A stretch of 64,000 nucleotides of DNA from Limnovirga soli (GCF_013106755.1 NZ_WHPF01000003.1:400755-464754), one strand, 5' to 3'; numbered from the stretch's first letter, positions 56,317 through 64,000 are shown. The notes: generated by a model from the sequence alone, not told the origin. A program made the numbers and translations.

Positions 56317-57852
56317 TTAATTTCTTCTTTCGTTTAGTTTACTAAGTTGCTCTGTTAGTTCTTCTAAAATATCTTCTTGTTTCGAAGAGGCTCCTGCAAG
56401 TGATTCAGCGGTTTTAGTCAATGCTTCCGTGTATTTACCTAAATATGTTTCAAGACTTCCACTTACTGTTTCCTGATAATCTTTAAGTCCAACTGTGATT
56501 TTTGCAAAAATATCTTGTAAGCCTTTTTCAATTATTTCAAATTTTTGTGCGTAATCTGCCGAAACATCTTTGGCTTTTATTAAGGATTTTTGAATCTCAT
56601 CTATTGTACTTGAATTGTTTTGCAAGAACTCATTAGAGTGCTTTGAGAATAATAATTGGGATTCCCCAAATTTGCTTGATGATGTATTGATTTCTTGTGA
56701 AGCGTTTCTGAAATTTGAAATTGTAGTTGCTAATGCTGCTTGAGCTTCATTTAAATTACTTATACTCTGTGCTACGCCAACAGATAAACCATTCATGTTT
56801 TCAATACTTGTATTGAATGCGCTCAATAAATTCTCTGAAACCTGTAAATTTTTAGATTGTTCCTTTAATAATGAGTGTTGACCAGTTTGTAGATCTCCTA
56901 CTTTACTTCTTAAAATTTCGCTCATTTCTTCAACCTGCTTTTTCATTGCATTAGTAGAATCTTCTGATTGTGATAGAGTCTGTTGAGAAATTTGTTTTAC
57001 AACATCTTGTAATCCCTTAAAATTTTCATTTAGGTTATCTGTCATATTTTGTAGTTTCATTGGAAAGTCGGTTAGCGAACCGCCTGCCCGTTCAAGAAGG
57101 TTTGCCAAATGTTCCATTTCATTTTTGGTGTCGCCACTCATTGAAGTTTTAAACTCTTCAATCATTTTACCCATTGATTGCTGCAATTCTTTTACAATAT
57201 TTTGCGTCATATCAGTAGCTGGGTCTTGCAATTTCTTTCCTAGGATTTCTATTTCAGCCTTTACTAATTTCAGTTCTGCAACTACTCCTTCTGTTGGGTT
57301 ATTTAAGATTTCTTCAAAACCTGCTGAAATAGTTAATGCCAAATCACTTGAAAAAGTTTGCAGTGCATTAGATTGTTTTGTTGATTCTTTATAGATGTCA
57401 CGAAACACATTCCCTGCTTTGATTTTGTTGCCATTTTCATCAATAGTTGAGAAATCATTTCTTAATTCTTCAATAGCTTCGATTAGTTTGTTTATGGCTT
57501 TTGTTTCATCGCTTAAAACTCCTTTTTCATTTTTGTTTTTTACATGCGATATTCGCTTTGAGAAGATAATTGAAAGTGCTATTCCAGCAATAGATGCAAA
57601 AAATGCTGTTTTTAATCCTTGAAGTAATGTAGGAATACTTTTTTCAATGTCTTCAGGATTAAAGAACCATAAGCCATAGGCAATACCCCCAAATGTTCCT
57701 AAAATACCGATTGTTGTAAACATTGAAGGAATTAAATCCAAGTCGTTTAGGTTTACTTTATGGTAGTTTTTCTTTGCAATATTGAGTACATAGATTCCAT
57801 AAATAAGATATGAAAACAATGCTAATGCTATAAATATTTCAACTATGTTCAT
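56317..57852 (-). CDS. zorA: ZorA, MotA/TolQ-like motor protein with long coiled-coil tail
   Basis: A 511-aa inner-membrane protein with three helices (about 4-25, 42-66 and 82-104). The MotA/ExbB-like core reads LIPSMFTTIGILGTFGGIAY and LLQGLKTAFFASIAGIALSI. Residues about 125-505 form a long, mostly helical coiled coil, the intracellular tail of ZorA; it is shorter than in well-studied type I proteins. With ZorB it makes a proton-driven rotary complex that senses envelope disturbance by phage. The start overlaps the zorB stop by ATGA. Confidence 0.92.
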   Translation of the reverse strand: MNIVEIFIALALFSYLIYGIYVLNIAKKNYHKVNLNDLDLIPSMFTTIGILGTFGGIAYGLWFFNPEDIEKSIPTLLQGLKTAFFASIAGIALSIIFSKRISHVKNKNEKGVLSDETKAINKLIEAIEELRNDFSTIDENGNKIKAGNVFRDIYKESTKQSNALQTFSSDLALTISAGFEEILNNPTEGVVAELKLVKAEIEILGKKLQDPATDMTQNIVKELQQSMGKMIEEFKTSMSGDTKNEMEHLANLLERAGGSLTDFPMKLQNMTDNLNENFKGLQDVVKQISQQTLSQSEDSTNAMKKQVEEMSEILRSKVGDLQTGQHSLLKEQSKNLQVSENLLSAFNTSIENMNGLSVGVAQSISNLNEAQAALATTISNFRNASQEINTSSSKFGESQLLFSKHSNEFLQNNSSTIDEIQKSLIKAKDVSADYAQKFEIIEKGLQDIFAKITVGLKDYQETVSGSLETYLGKYTEALTKTAESLAGASSKQEDILEELTEQLSKLNERRN

Positions 57853-58571
57853 TTTTCTTCAATGTTTTTAAGTGCTTCGTTAATAATGGCTTCGCTAGTT
57901 GTTACAATTCTAAATTCAACTCGTCTGGATTTGTCATTGTCAATTGGTTGGTTACCACCAAAGGCAATTTTAAAATCTTTATCTACGGTTCGTCCGTATG
58001 AAAGACCATTGGCTGTCAGCCAATACTGTAACCTGTCTTTTTTATTTGTTTCAAGATTTATAAAACAATCTTGTTGTCTAAGAAAACCTAAAACATTTCT
58101 TGCTCTGTTTTGTGACAACTCCATATTGTCAATGTAGGGGTCGCTTGTTTTGTTAATGGGCTTCGTGTTTGTGTGTCCTTCGATACGGATTTCTGCAATT
58201 TTGTCTTTATATTTATCTTGTAAAACAACTCTTAAATATTTAGGCAGAAACTCTCTTAAAATATTTTGGAATGTAGGAGTAACATCTGATTTTCCTTCAT
58301 CAAACAAAACTTGTGGATTTGTAAATTTTATTGACAAATCGTTGTCAAGTTTTAAATTCCATTTTGCAAAATCGTTTTTAAAAGCTTCGTTTAATTCGTT
58401 GTATAATGCCACTTTTGATTCTTCATAGTCCTTGAATATTTGATTTTGTTCCTTTTGTCGCTTTTCCATTAATGCCATATAAGAAATAGACATAAACAGA
58501 AAAATTACCATTAGAACCGTCATAAGGTCGGCTAAGGGAATCCAATGGCTTTCTTTTTTTGTTCCTGACAT
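57849..58571 (-). CDS. zorB: ZorB, MotB/OmpA-like stator protein
   Basis: A 240-aa protein with one N-terminal helix, WIPLADLMTVLMVIFLFM, in which Asp15 fits the proton-carrying Asp of MotB. The C-terminal OmpA-like peptidoglycan-binding domain has AEIRIEGHTNTKP, MELSQNRARNVLGFL and NDKSRRVEFRIV. It anchors the ZorA motor to the cell wall. Here it is the first gene of the operon, while the usual Zorya order is zorA then zorB. Confidence 0.93.
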   Translation of the reverse strand: MSGTKKESHWIPLADLMTVLMVIFLFMSISYMALMEKRQKEQNQIFKDYEESKVALYNELNEAFKNDFAKWNLKLDNDLSIKFTNPQVLFDEGKSDVTPTFQNILREFLPKYLRVVLQDKYKDKIAEIRIEGHTNTKPINKTSDPYIDNMELSQNRARNVLGFLRQQDCFINLETNKKDRLQYWLTANGLSYGRTVDKDFKIAFGGNQPIDNDKSRRVEFRIVTTSEAIINEALKNIEEK

Positions 58572-58911
58572 TTATTTTTCTGAATTAGTATAAGATTGTC
58601 GAATGTATGGTTGTGTGGTTGGGGCAAAACCAAATGTGCTAAATGTGCGGTTGGCTTTTATGTCGTTTTTCTGTCTGTTCATGTTTAGCACTGTTGTCTT
58701 TTAGAGTTGCTGGTAACGACCGAGTATAGCTGCAAGTAGGATATTTTATAACGTCCAGCCAGGAACTGTTGCCGAATAATGATTTAAAAATTGAAGATAA
58801 TAACTAATGCCGATTAATTATTCGTCAAGCCCGGACTAAAGCACAGCGATGCAAATGTTGATGGCGAGTACAGTCGCCCCCTGCTAACACAAAACCTGAT
58901 GTTAGCGGTAG
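58572..58911. other. attC-like site 3 between TIR gene and Zorya
   Basis: On the - strand it begins ACCGCTAAC (58909-58901), 2 bp after the TIR stop, and reaches GTCGTTACCAGC near 58710. The second arm (ATATCCTACTTGCAGCTATA) resembles that of site 2, and GGCTGGACG is the family's inner motif. A hairpin of GCTAACA (58883-58889) with TGTTAGC (58900-58906) is nested at the gene end. The last 135 bp form the zorB leader; no clear promoter is seen. Confidence 0.5.
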
Positions 58912-59958
58912 TTATTTATTTTCGTCATCCATTTCGGCTTTTTTATATTCCAACTCTTTAAAAAATCTTTCAATTAAATATGGGATTTCTCTAAAATATC
59001 TATACTCATATTCATCACGATAGTTCTCTCGATAAATTGGATTGTCAAAGGTAAAATCTATGAGTTCCATAAATTCTTTAAATGCCTTGGTCGATTGAAT
59101 GTGTTTTACTTTTCCGACTTTTTCTACTAAGACAACTCCACTCTCGTATATCCAAGGAAAGTCGTTTTTAAATGGTGCTAAAATTATTTGAAGTATTACT
59201 CTTGGCTCTATATTTCGTGAAAACGAATAGTGAATTAATTCCTCAATCATTCCAGGATGAAGTCTTTTGTTACTTTTATTTGATGTCTTTTGAGAAGCAT
59301 TTTCTATCCTACTTGGCAACTCTTTAAACATAAGTTTTACTTCTTCAAAAAGTTTAGCACTTTCATTATTATCAACTGGTTTTTCAACTTCTTTGACCTC
59401 TGACTTTTCCTGTCTCGCCTTGATTATTTCTTGGGACTTAACTTTAAATATTTCAACCTGCTGTTTTATCACATCTTCATCGGGCTCGGAATTTGGTAAT
59501 TTTCTAACGAGTTGCTTAACTAATTTGCTCAACGAGGCTACTTCATCGTCACAATTTTGAAATTGAGCAAATGGTCCTGTGCTTGCATTACTTAGAGGGA
59601 TTCCAACTGCTACGCCTAAAATTGGTGTATTAAGTTTTCCTTTTGCCATTCCTGCCTCGAATAGAATCCAAGGTCTATTAATGCTTAGTTCAGTCAGCAG
59701 ACAAACTACATCAGAAGAATCTTGAAGACTTTCAATAATTTTTGGATACCATTCAATTCCAAATTCAATTCCTTGCGTTCCTTTGTTATCAGAAGAACGA
59801 AAAGACTTTAACATTCCTGCACTTACGCTTTTTAAAAGTTTGCTAAATGCTTCAGCGATGTCAGCATCTCTTGTGTCGTGACTTATAAAAGCAAAAGGGC
59901 TTTCAGTCTTTGAATGTTTTGTTACTTCAACTTGTTTTTCTTGTTTGATTTCTTCCAT
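58912..59958 (-). CDS. TIR-domain protein, probable NADase defence effector
   Basis: A 348-aa protein. Residues about 20-140 are a TIR domain: FAFISHDTRDADIAEAFSKL, GIEWYPKIIESLQDSSDVVC and LTELSINRPWILFEAGMAKG, where the Glu before AGMAKG is the usual catalytic residue of NAD-cleaving TIRs. After a charged linker (about 170-215) comes an unassigned helical C-terminal domain (NIEPRVILQIILAPFKND). It is 340 bp upstream of zorB, same strand. It could be a separate abortive-infection module or an accessory to Zorya. It is bracketed by GTTAGCGGT and ACCGCTAAC. Confidence 0.85.
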   Translation of the reverse strand: MEEIKQEKQVEVTKHSKTESPFAFISHDTRDADIAEAFSKLLKSVSAGMLKSFRSSDNKGTQGIEFGIEWYPKIIESLQDSSDVVCLLTELSINRPWILFEAGMAKGKLNTPILGVAVGIPLSNASTGPFAQFQNCDDEVASLSKLVKQLVRKLPNSEPDEDVIKQQVEIFKVKSQEIIKARQEKSEVKEVEKPVDNNESAKLFEEVKLMFKELPSRIENASQKTSNKSNKRLHPGMIEELIHYSFSRNIEPRVILQIILAPFKNDFPWIYESGVVLVEKVGKVKHIQSTKAFKEFMELIDFTFDNPIYRENYRDEYEYRYFREIPYLIERFFKELEYKKAEMDDENK

Positions 59959-60011
59959 TTTAAATTTTATCTTTTAGTTAATTGTCTGGTTGAAATTGAG
60001 GTTGTAAAATT

Positions 60012-60461
60012 ACCGCTAACTCAAGGATTTATGCTATTAGAACTTATACTATATAATAGAAAGCTATTGATCATTAACAAACTAGTATTATACATGTTGT
60101 ATGGTTTATAGCATCCATCTAATGTATAAAAAATGGTAATATATGCTGTTTTAATATTATTTGGTACGGTTTCGCATGCTCAATCACAGGAAAGAGGGTG
60201 CGGATGATTGTTTTGGAAAATAGTATTTTATGGTACATATGTTGATATTTAAATGGCAATTATTAAAATATATTATTACCTATTGTTGGCTGCTGCTGGC
60301 AATAGCAAAATATTTGTGGTGGTTGTAATTTTTTACAACCATCCTTTTATGTATATATGCCTGTTTATTTAAACGGCTAATTTTCATTTCCATATTTTTT
60401 ACTGGTTTCTTTTATAACAAATACATCCTGATTAAAGGGTTAACGATACAATCAGTTTTTT
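60012..60461. other. Spacer right of the defence island
   Basis: Contains the core ACCGCTAAC (60012-60020), repeat copy B, and a perfect hairpin GGTTGTAA-TTTT-TTACAACC (60321-60340) of the terminator kind. No gene is seen. Confidence 0.5.
60017..60120 (-). repeat. 104-bp AT-rich repeat, copy B
   Basis: Gapless partner of 46561-46664. Its inverted ends are ATGCTAT and ATAGCAT. It marks the right limit of the TIR-Zorya block, 58 bp before the TIR start. Confidence 0.8.
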
Positions 60462-60498
60462 AAAAAACAGGCTGCAGGGTGGTTGGCCCTGCAACCTG
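60462..60498 (-). terminator. Rho-independent terminator of the FN3 gene
   Basis: On the - strand, CAGGTTGCAGGG and CCCTGCAGCCTG form a 12-bp stem (one G-T pair) with a 7-base loop, followed by TTTTTT, 12 bp after the stop at 60511. The strongest terminator in the window. Confidence 0.85.
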
Positions 60499-60510
60499 TT
60501 GGGCCGGGTG

Positions 60511-61122
60511 TTATGCAACAAGGCCGCGGCAGGCATCGCTCCAGGGGCTATTGCCCCTGGAGCCTACGGCACATACCCTAAACCACATTTTAGTGGCAGT
60601 GGGCAGGCCGCTTAACAGCGCTTTGGCCTTGGTGCTGGTTGTTATTATATTTTCCCAGCCGGTGGCACCATCTGCACTCTTTTGAAAAAGATAGGCTTTT
60701 GATTTGTCTACCCTTTTCCAGCGCAGTACAATTTCGCCCTCGTTATCGCCGGTGATGGCTTCGAGGCCTTGTGGTGCCGGTAAGTCTTGCGGCGGTGTTT
60801 TTTCGGCACGTACTTCCATGCCGCTGCTTAAAATAATAAGTGCATCGCCTTCACTTATTTCCTGTACATAAGCAGATAGTTGGGCCATTAAGGCATCCAG
60901 CTCTGCTTCTTTACTGTCTCTGATAGCCGTTTTGGTACGGCCACCATCTGCAGCATCGTTAAAAGCTGTTTCCAACTCGTTTGCAGCGGTGGTTACCGTT
61001 GCAAGGGCGGGGTTAGGGGTTGTAAACGCAGCGTTACCAGTCATAAGGGTAACAATGTTCCGGGCTTTTAGGATTTTATCCGGGATGGATAGTGCATAGA
61101 ATCCTAATTTGACTTGAGACAT
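60511..61122 (-). CDS. Fibronectin type III domain protein
   Basis: A 203-aa protein without a signal peptide. Residues 1-105 are helical (LGFYALSIPDKILKARNIV, AANELETAFNDAADGGRTKT), and 112-203 form one FN3 domain (PAPQGLEAITGDNEGEIVLR, WKRVDKSKAYLFQKS, LSGLPTATKMWFRVCAVGSR). Similar proteins are common in Bacteroidota and their role is unknown. The gene has a strong terminator; its upstream region is a 42-bp tandem repeat. Base composition is visibly richer in G+C than the flanks. Confidence 0.8.
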   Translation of the reverse strand: MSQVKLGFYALSIPDKILKARNIVTLMTGNAAFTTPNPALATVTTAANELETAFNDAADGGRTKTAIRDSKEAELDALMAQLSAYVQEISEGDALIILSSGMEVRAEKTPPQDLPAPQGLEAITGDNEGEIVLRWKRVDKSKAYLFQKSADGATGWENIITTSTKAKALLSGLPTATKMWFRVCAVGSRGNSPWSDACRGLVA

Positions 61123-61290
61123 AAGACACGTTTTTTTGGGTGAAGAAAAAAAAATAAATAGTTATAGCTAGTTATTGTTTTTTTTAGTTGAAGCCTTTTT
61201 TTAATTGATTTACAATTGTTTATATGTTGTTTTTGTTTTTTGAGTATTGTTTTTTCTAAAAAACCACACCTGTTTTATTATTTTTTATGT

Positions 61291-61563
61291 CTTGTTTTTT
61301 AAAAATCAGGTCTTGTTTTTAATTTTTTATGCCTTAAAAATTTTAAACCAGATCTTGTTTTTTATTTTTTACGTCTTAATTTTTAAAAACCAGGTCTTGT
61401 TTTTAATTTTCTATGCATGAAAAATTTTAAACCAGGTCTTCTTTTTTATTTTCTATGTCTTAATTTTTAAAAACCAGTTCTTGTTTTTATTTTTTTATGC
61501 ATGAAATTTTTTACACCAAGTCTTGTTTTTTAATTTTTTAGTCTGGTTTTTTACTTTATTCAT
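61291..61563. repeat. 42-bp tandem repeat array
   Basis: The motif CCAGGTCTTGTTTTT recurs with starts of CTTG (or CTTC) at 61312, 61354, 61397, 61438, 61480 and 61522, a period of 41-43 bp, after a partial unit at 61291. Units alternate between two variants in the middle (TGCATGAAAAATTTT and GTCTTAATTTTTAAA), so the true period may be 84 bp. Confidence 0.75.
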
Positions 61564-61693
61564 CTGCCTAAACCCGGATTAAAAGGTTAAGCTCCCGATT
61601 GTTATGTGTAGGATAATTGGCGTGTAATAAGTGCTTTTGGCACGGTTGAATTATTGATAAAACAAACCTCCCCTATTTTTTTTGAAAAAACAA

Positions 61694-61751
61694 CGTGATT
61701 TATCACGCAAATCCCCGTGATTTATCACGCAGTTTGGCGTGATTTATCACG
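61694..61751. promoter_or_regulatory. Three identical 14-bp palindromes at 22-bp pitch
   Basis: CGTGATTTATCACG occurs at 61694-61707, 61716-61729 and 61738-61751, with different 8-bp spacers. The exact 22-bp step places all three on one face of the helix. It looks like a multi-site operator or other protein-binding array. A fourth copy is at 46726-46739. Confidence 0.6.
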
Positions 61752-61966
61752 CGGAGGGTGGGATTTTTTGGTTATTTGTTTTTTTATTTGTATAAAAATG
61801 GCCTGTTATCTGCTGCATAGTGAACAGGGTGCACTACCAGTTTTCTTTAAAGGCAGCATTTGTTTTTTTACCACCCTGTTTTTTTGAAAAGTTGGCTATT
61901 GTATTGGAGTACTATACACATATGTTTTAAACCAGGCCTTACTAAAAGCCCATTAGCACCCCAACC

Positions 61967-61986
61967 GTACAAGAGTGCGACGCAAG
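61967..61986 (-). repeat. REP-like core, reverse
   Basis: GTACAAGAGTGCGACGCAAG, followed by GTTGCCATG and GGCTGCCGGGCCCAAAAA, the full outer block in reverse orientation. Confidence 0.85.
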
Positions 61987-62385
61987 CGGCGTTGCCATGA
62001 AAATTGGCTGCCGGGCCCAAAAAACTGGTTGTTTCAGGTTGTTATGTATAGCCTTTGTTTACTTGGAAACGGGGAATTGATGTGGCAACATTTTTTCATG
62101 ATTATTTAATATCCCTAAATTAAGGGGATAACAAAATTGCACTATGTTCGTGAAGAATATGTTAATGAGCCGCACCGGCCCATTAATGTGCACTGCTGAT
62201 GAGGGTATTTCTGTTTAGTTAGGCCACCATTATCAGGTTTGCTGCTTAAGATTTCAACACCACCAATCCATTTACAATCCATTATCACGTAGCGGTTAAA
62301 TACCCTGGTATTTGCCGGGTGATAGTTTTGTGTATGGCCCATTTGTATAACCAGAACGAAAATAAAACAAATTAAAACCAAGCGT

Positions 62386-64000
62386 ATGCTGCACTTTTTA
62401 CCTAAGATGAAGGCTAATCTTACCCGGATAGCCATGCTGTTTTTAGTTACGTTGATGATGCTGCCCGGAGCTAAGAGTTGGGGGCAAACAACCATTTTTT
62501 CTGAGAATATGGGAAGCGTAACTGCTACTACGACAATCGCAGCGAATACATTTCAAAATAGTAGCTTAACTTTTACGGGGACTGCTGATGTTAGAAATAC
62601 AACTCCTTCTACTGGGTATACCGGTTCTAGTGGAAATGGAAACATATTTATTACAAACACATCAGGAATAAATTTCCAAATTGCGGGTGTTAATACTTCC
62701 AACTACACAAGTTTAGCGCTAAGTTTCGGAGAATTTAAAAGTACTACTGCTGGAAACAATGAATTAGTAGTTGAAGTTAGTTCGGATGGAACTAATTATA
62801 CGGCTTTAACTTATAGCAGAACAACAGGATCAGGTACCGCAAATTGGATTCTTGTAAGCCCTACTGGAAGTATACCTTCTACCGGTAATTTAAGAATTAG
62901 ATTTAGGCAAACAAGCACAACAACTCAATGGAGAATTGATGATGTTAAATTAACTGGTACACCTACTTATACCATTACCTCTTCTGCGGGTAGTAATGGT
63001 ACAATAAGTCCAAATGGAACTACAACTGTTACATCTGGTGGTAGTCAGGCCTATACTATTACCCCCGCCGCCAATTACCATATAGCTGATGTTTTGGTAG
63101 ATGGTGTAAGCAATGCAAGTGCCGTAACCAATGGTAGTTTTACGTTTAGTAATGTAACAGCAACTCATACTATTTCGGCCTCGTTTGCAATAAATACCTA
63201 TTCTATAACAGCCAGTGCCGGTGCTAATGGAAGTATTAGTCCGGCCGGTGCCACCAGCGTTAATTATGGTGGTAGTCAGGCTTACACCATTACCCCTGAT
63301 GCCGGTTATCATATAGCCGATGTATTGGTGGATGGTGCATCAGTAGGTGCAGTAAGTGATTATACATTTAATAATGTTACTGAAGCACATTCCATTGCTG
63401 CCAGTTTTGAAATAGATGTAGTAAGTAGTTTTGATATTGTTGCCAGTGCAGGTGCCAATGGTAGTATCAGTCCGGCCGGAACCACCACCCTAAATGCGGG
63501 TGGCAGTCAGGCCTATAGTTTTACACCAAATGCCTGTTATGCGGTAGCCGATGTATTGATAGATGGTATTTCAGTTGGCGCGGTAAATGAATATACTTTC
63601 ACCAATGTTAATGCAGCGCATACTATTAGTGTAAGCTTTGTGTCAACAGCCACTACCACAGATATAAATGAAACTGCCTGTGATACTTATACCTGGGCAT
63701 TAAATGGCACTACTTACGATGCATCTGGTGATTATACTTATATAGACGGATGTAATACTACGGTGTTGCATTTAACCATTAACCACAGCACTACCAGCGA
63801 AGAAACTGCAGTTGCTTGTGATAGTTACGAATGGCATGGTACTACTTATACCGAATCTGGTGATTATACATTTGAATCAATCAACGAGTCAGGTTGTACC
63901 AATGTAGCTACCTTACATTTAACGGTTAATTACAGCACAACCAGTGAAGAAACTGCTGTAGCTTGTGATAGTTACGAATGGCATGGTACTACTTACACTG
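62386..64000 (+). CDS. Large secreted repeat protein (adhesin-like), 3' end beyond the window
   Basis: An open frame of at least 538 codons. A signal peptide (LTRIAMLFLVTLMMLPGAKS) ends near WGQ at residue 34. Residues about 35-190 form a beta-rich domain (FSENMGSV..., RIRFRQTSTTTQWRIDDVKL), perhaps a carbohydrate-binding type. Three 77-aa InlB/Listeria-Bacteroides-like repeats follow (TASAGANGSISPAG, GGSQAYTITP, HIADVLVDG), then repeats of about 48 aa (ETAVACDSYEWHGTTYTESG). Such Bacteroidota proteins usually carry a type IX secretion tail, which would lie beyond the edge. Confidence 0.9.
   Translation, partial: MLHFLPKMKANLTRIAMLFLVTLMMLPGAKSWGQTTIFSENMGSVTATTTIAANTFQNSSLTFTGTADVRNTTPSTGYTGSSGNGNIFITNTSGINFQIAGVNTSNYTSLALSFGEFKSTTAGNNELVVEVSSDGTNYTALTYSRTTGSGTANWILVSPTGSIPSTGNLRIRFRQTSTTTQWRIDDVKLTGTPTYTITSSAGSNGTISPNGTTTVTSGGSQAYTITPAANYHIADVLVDGVSNASAVTNGSFTFSNVTATHTISASFAINTYSITASAGANGSISPAGATSVNYGGSQAYTITPDAGYHIADVLVDGASVGAVSDYTFNNVTEAHSIAASFEIDVVSSFDIVASAGANGSISPAGTTTLNAGGSQAYSFTPNACYAVADVLIDGISVGAVNEYTFTNVNAAHTISVSFVSTATTTDINETACDTYTWALNGTTYDASGDYTYIDGCNTTVLHLTINHSTTSEETAVACDSYEWHGTTYTESGDYTFESINESGCTNVATLHLTVNYSTTSEETAVACDSYEWHGTTYT

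Larger units (their letters stand above)
61123..62385. other. Long non-coding stretch between the FN3 gene and the surface protein
   Basis: Nearly 1.3 kb without a credible gene. It holds the 42-bp tandem array, three identical palindromes and a reverse REP-like core, all listed separately. A - strand frame at 62142-62495 is the shadow of the leader and start of the surface-protein gene. Confidence 0.55.

Noticed and set aside
51634..58571. Ordinary flagellar MotAB stator
   Set aside because: No flagellar genes are present, and the pair is fused in an operon with EH-signature and SNF2-Mrr genes, which fits Zorya.
58883..58906. Rho-independent terminator of the TIR gene
   Set aside because: The GCTAACA/TGTTAGC hairpin has no T-run on either side; it is better read as part of the palindromic site.
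61291..61563. CRISPR array
   Set aside because: Units are adjacent and imperfect with no unique spacers of even length, and no cas genes are near; it is a simple tandem repeat.
61694..61751. Replication origin iterons
   Set aside because: Three short palindromes without a Rep gene, DnaA boxes or an AT-rich unwinding region that can be told from the general background.
62142..62495. Open frame of 117 codons (-)
   Set aside because: Antisense to the signal peptide and leader of the surface-protein gene; low-quality composition. The - frame at 62950-63312 is likewise a shadow of its repeats.

Overview
The window comes from a Bacteroidota chromosome, most likely a Chitinophagaceae-like member. 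The signs are promoter-like sites of the TTTG-N18-20-TAnnTTTG type, very few Shine-Dalgarno sequences, AT-rich spacers, two RemB/Wzi-like outer-membrane proteins, DUF885 and CPBP proteins, and a giant repeat-rich surface protein at the right edge. Assignment is by pattern recognition only; no database was searched.

Region 1 (1-31,930, almost all + strand) is a Wzx/Wzy-type exopolysaccharide or capsule locus. It starts inside a polyprenyl-phosphate sugar transferase, then has Wza-like export lipoprotein, Wzc-like tyrosine kinase, GDP-fucose genes (fcl, gmd), glycosyltransferases, a CMP-sugar synthetase/2-hydroxyacid dehydrogenase/SDR operon, an SGNH protein, flippase, DUF115/MptE-like protein, polymerase, methyltransferase, epimerase and TagA/WecG transferase. 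A GH53 galactanase lies on the opposite strand. A second full-length sugar transferase, two Wzi/RemB-like proteins, a UDP-sugar dehydrogenase and a CapD/FlaA1-like dehydratase close the locus.

Region 2 (32,106-51,510, almost all - strand) has an Lhr-like helicase and then a patchwork of single, mostly small accessory genes (alpha/beta hydrolase, DUF1801, DUF3291, pentapeptide, two VOC, DUF2975, MBL, AhpD-like, Crp-like regulator, Cdd1-like, DUF885, CPBP, two paralogous membrane proteins, an IS110 remnant). Unusually long spacers carry several repeat families. Two 36-codon ORFs, not previously apparent because of their size, differ mostly at synonymous sites.

Region 3 (51,634-59,958, - strand) is a defence island: a type I Zorya system in the order zorB-zorA-zorC-zorD with a TIR-domain gene upstream. 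The TIR gene and several region 2 genes are bracketed by complementary 9-mers and long imperfect palindromes placed at the stop codons. This resembles integron gene cassettes with attC-like sites, although no integrase is in the window.

Region 4 (60,462-64,000) has a fibronectin-type-III protein with a strong terminator, a 42-bp tandem repeat, three identical 14-bp palindromes at an exact 22-bp pitch, and the 5' part of a secreted repeat protein that runs off the window.

Throughout, a REP-like element (core CTTGCGTCGCAC-A/T-CTTGTACG) occurs 21 times, always between genes, sometimes as facing pairs able to form long hairpins.
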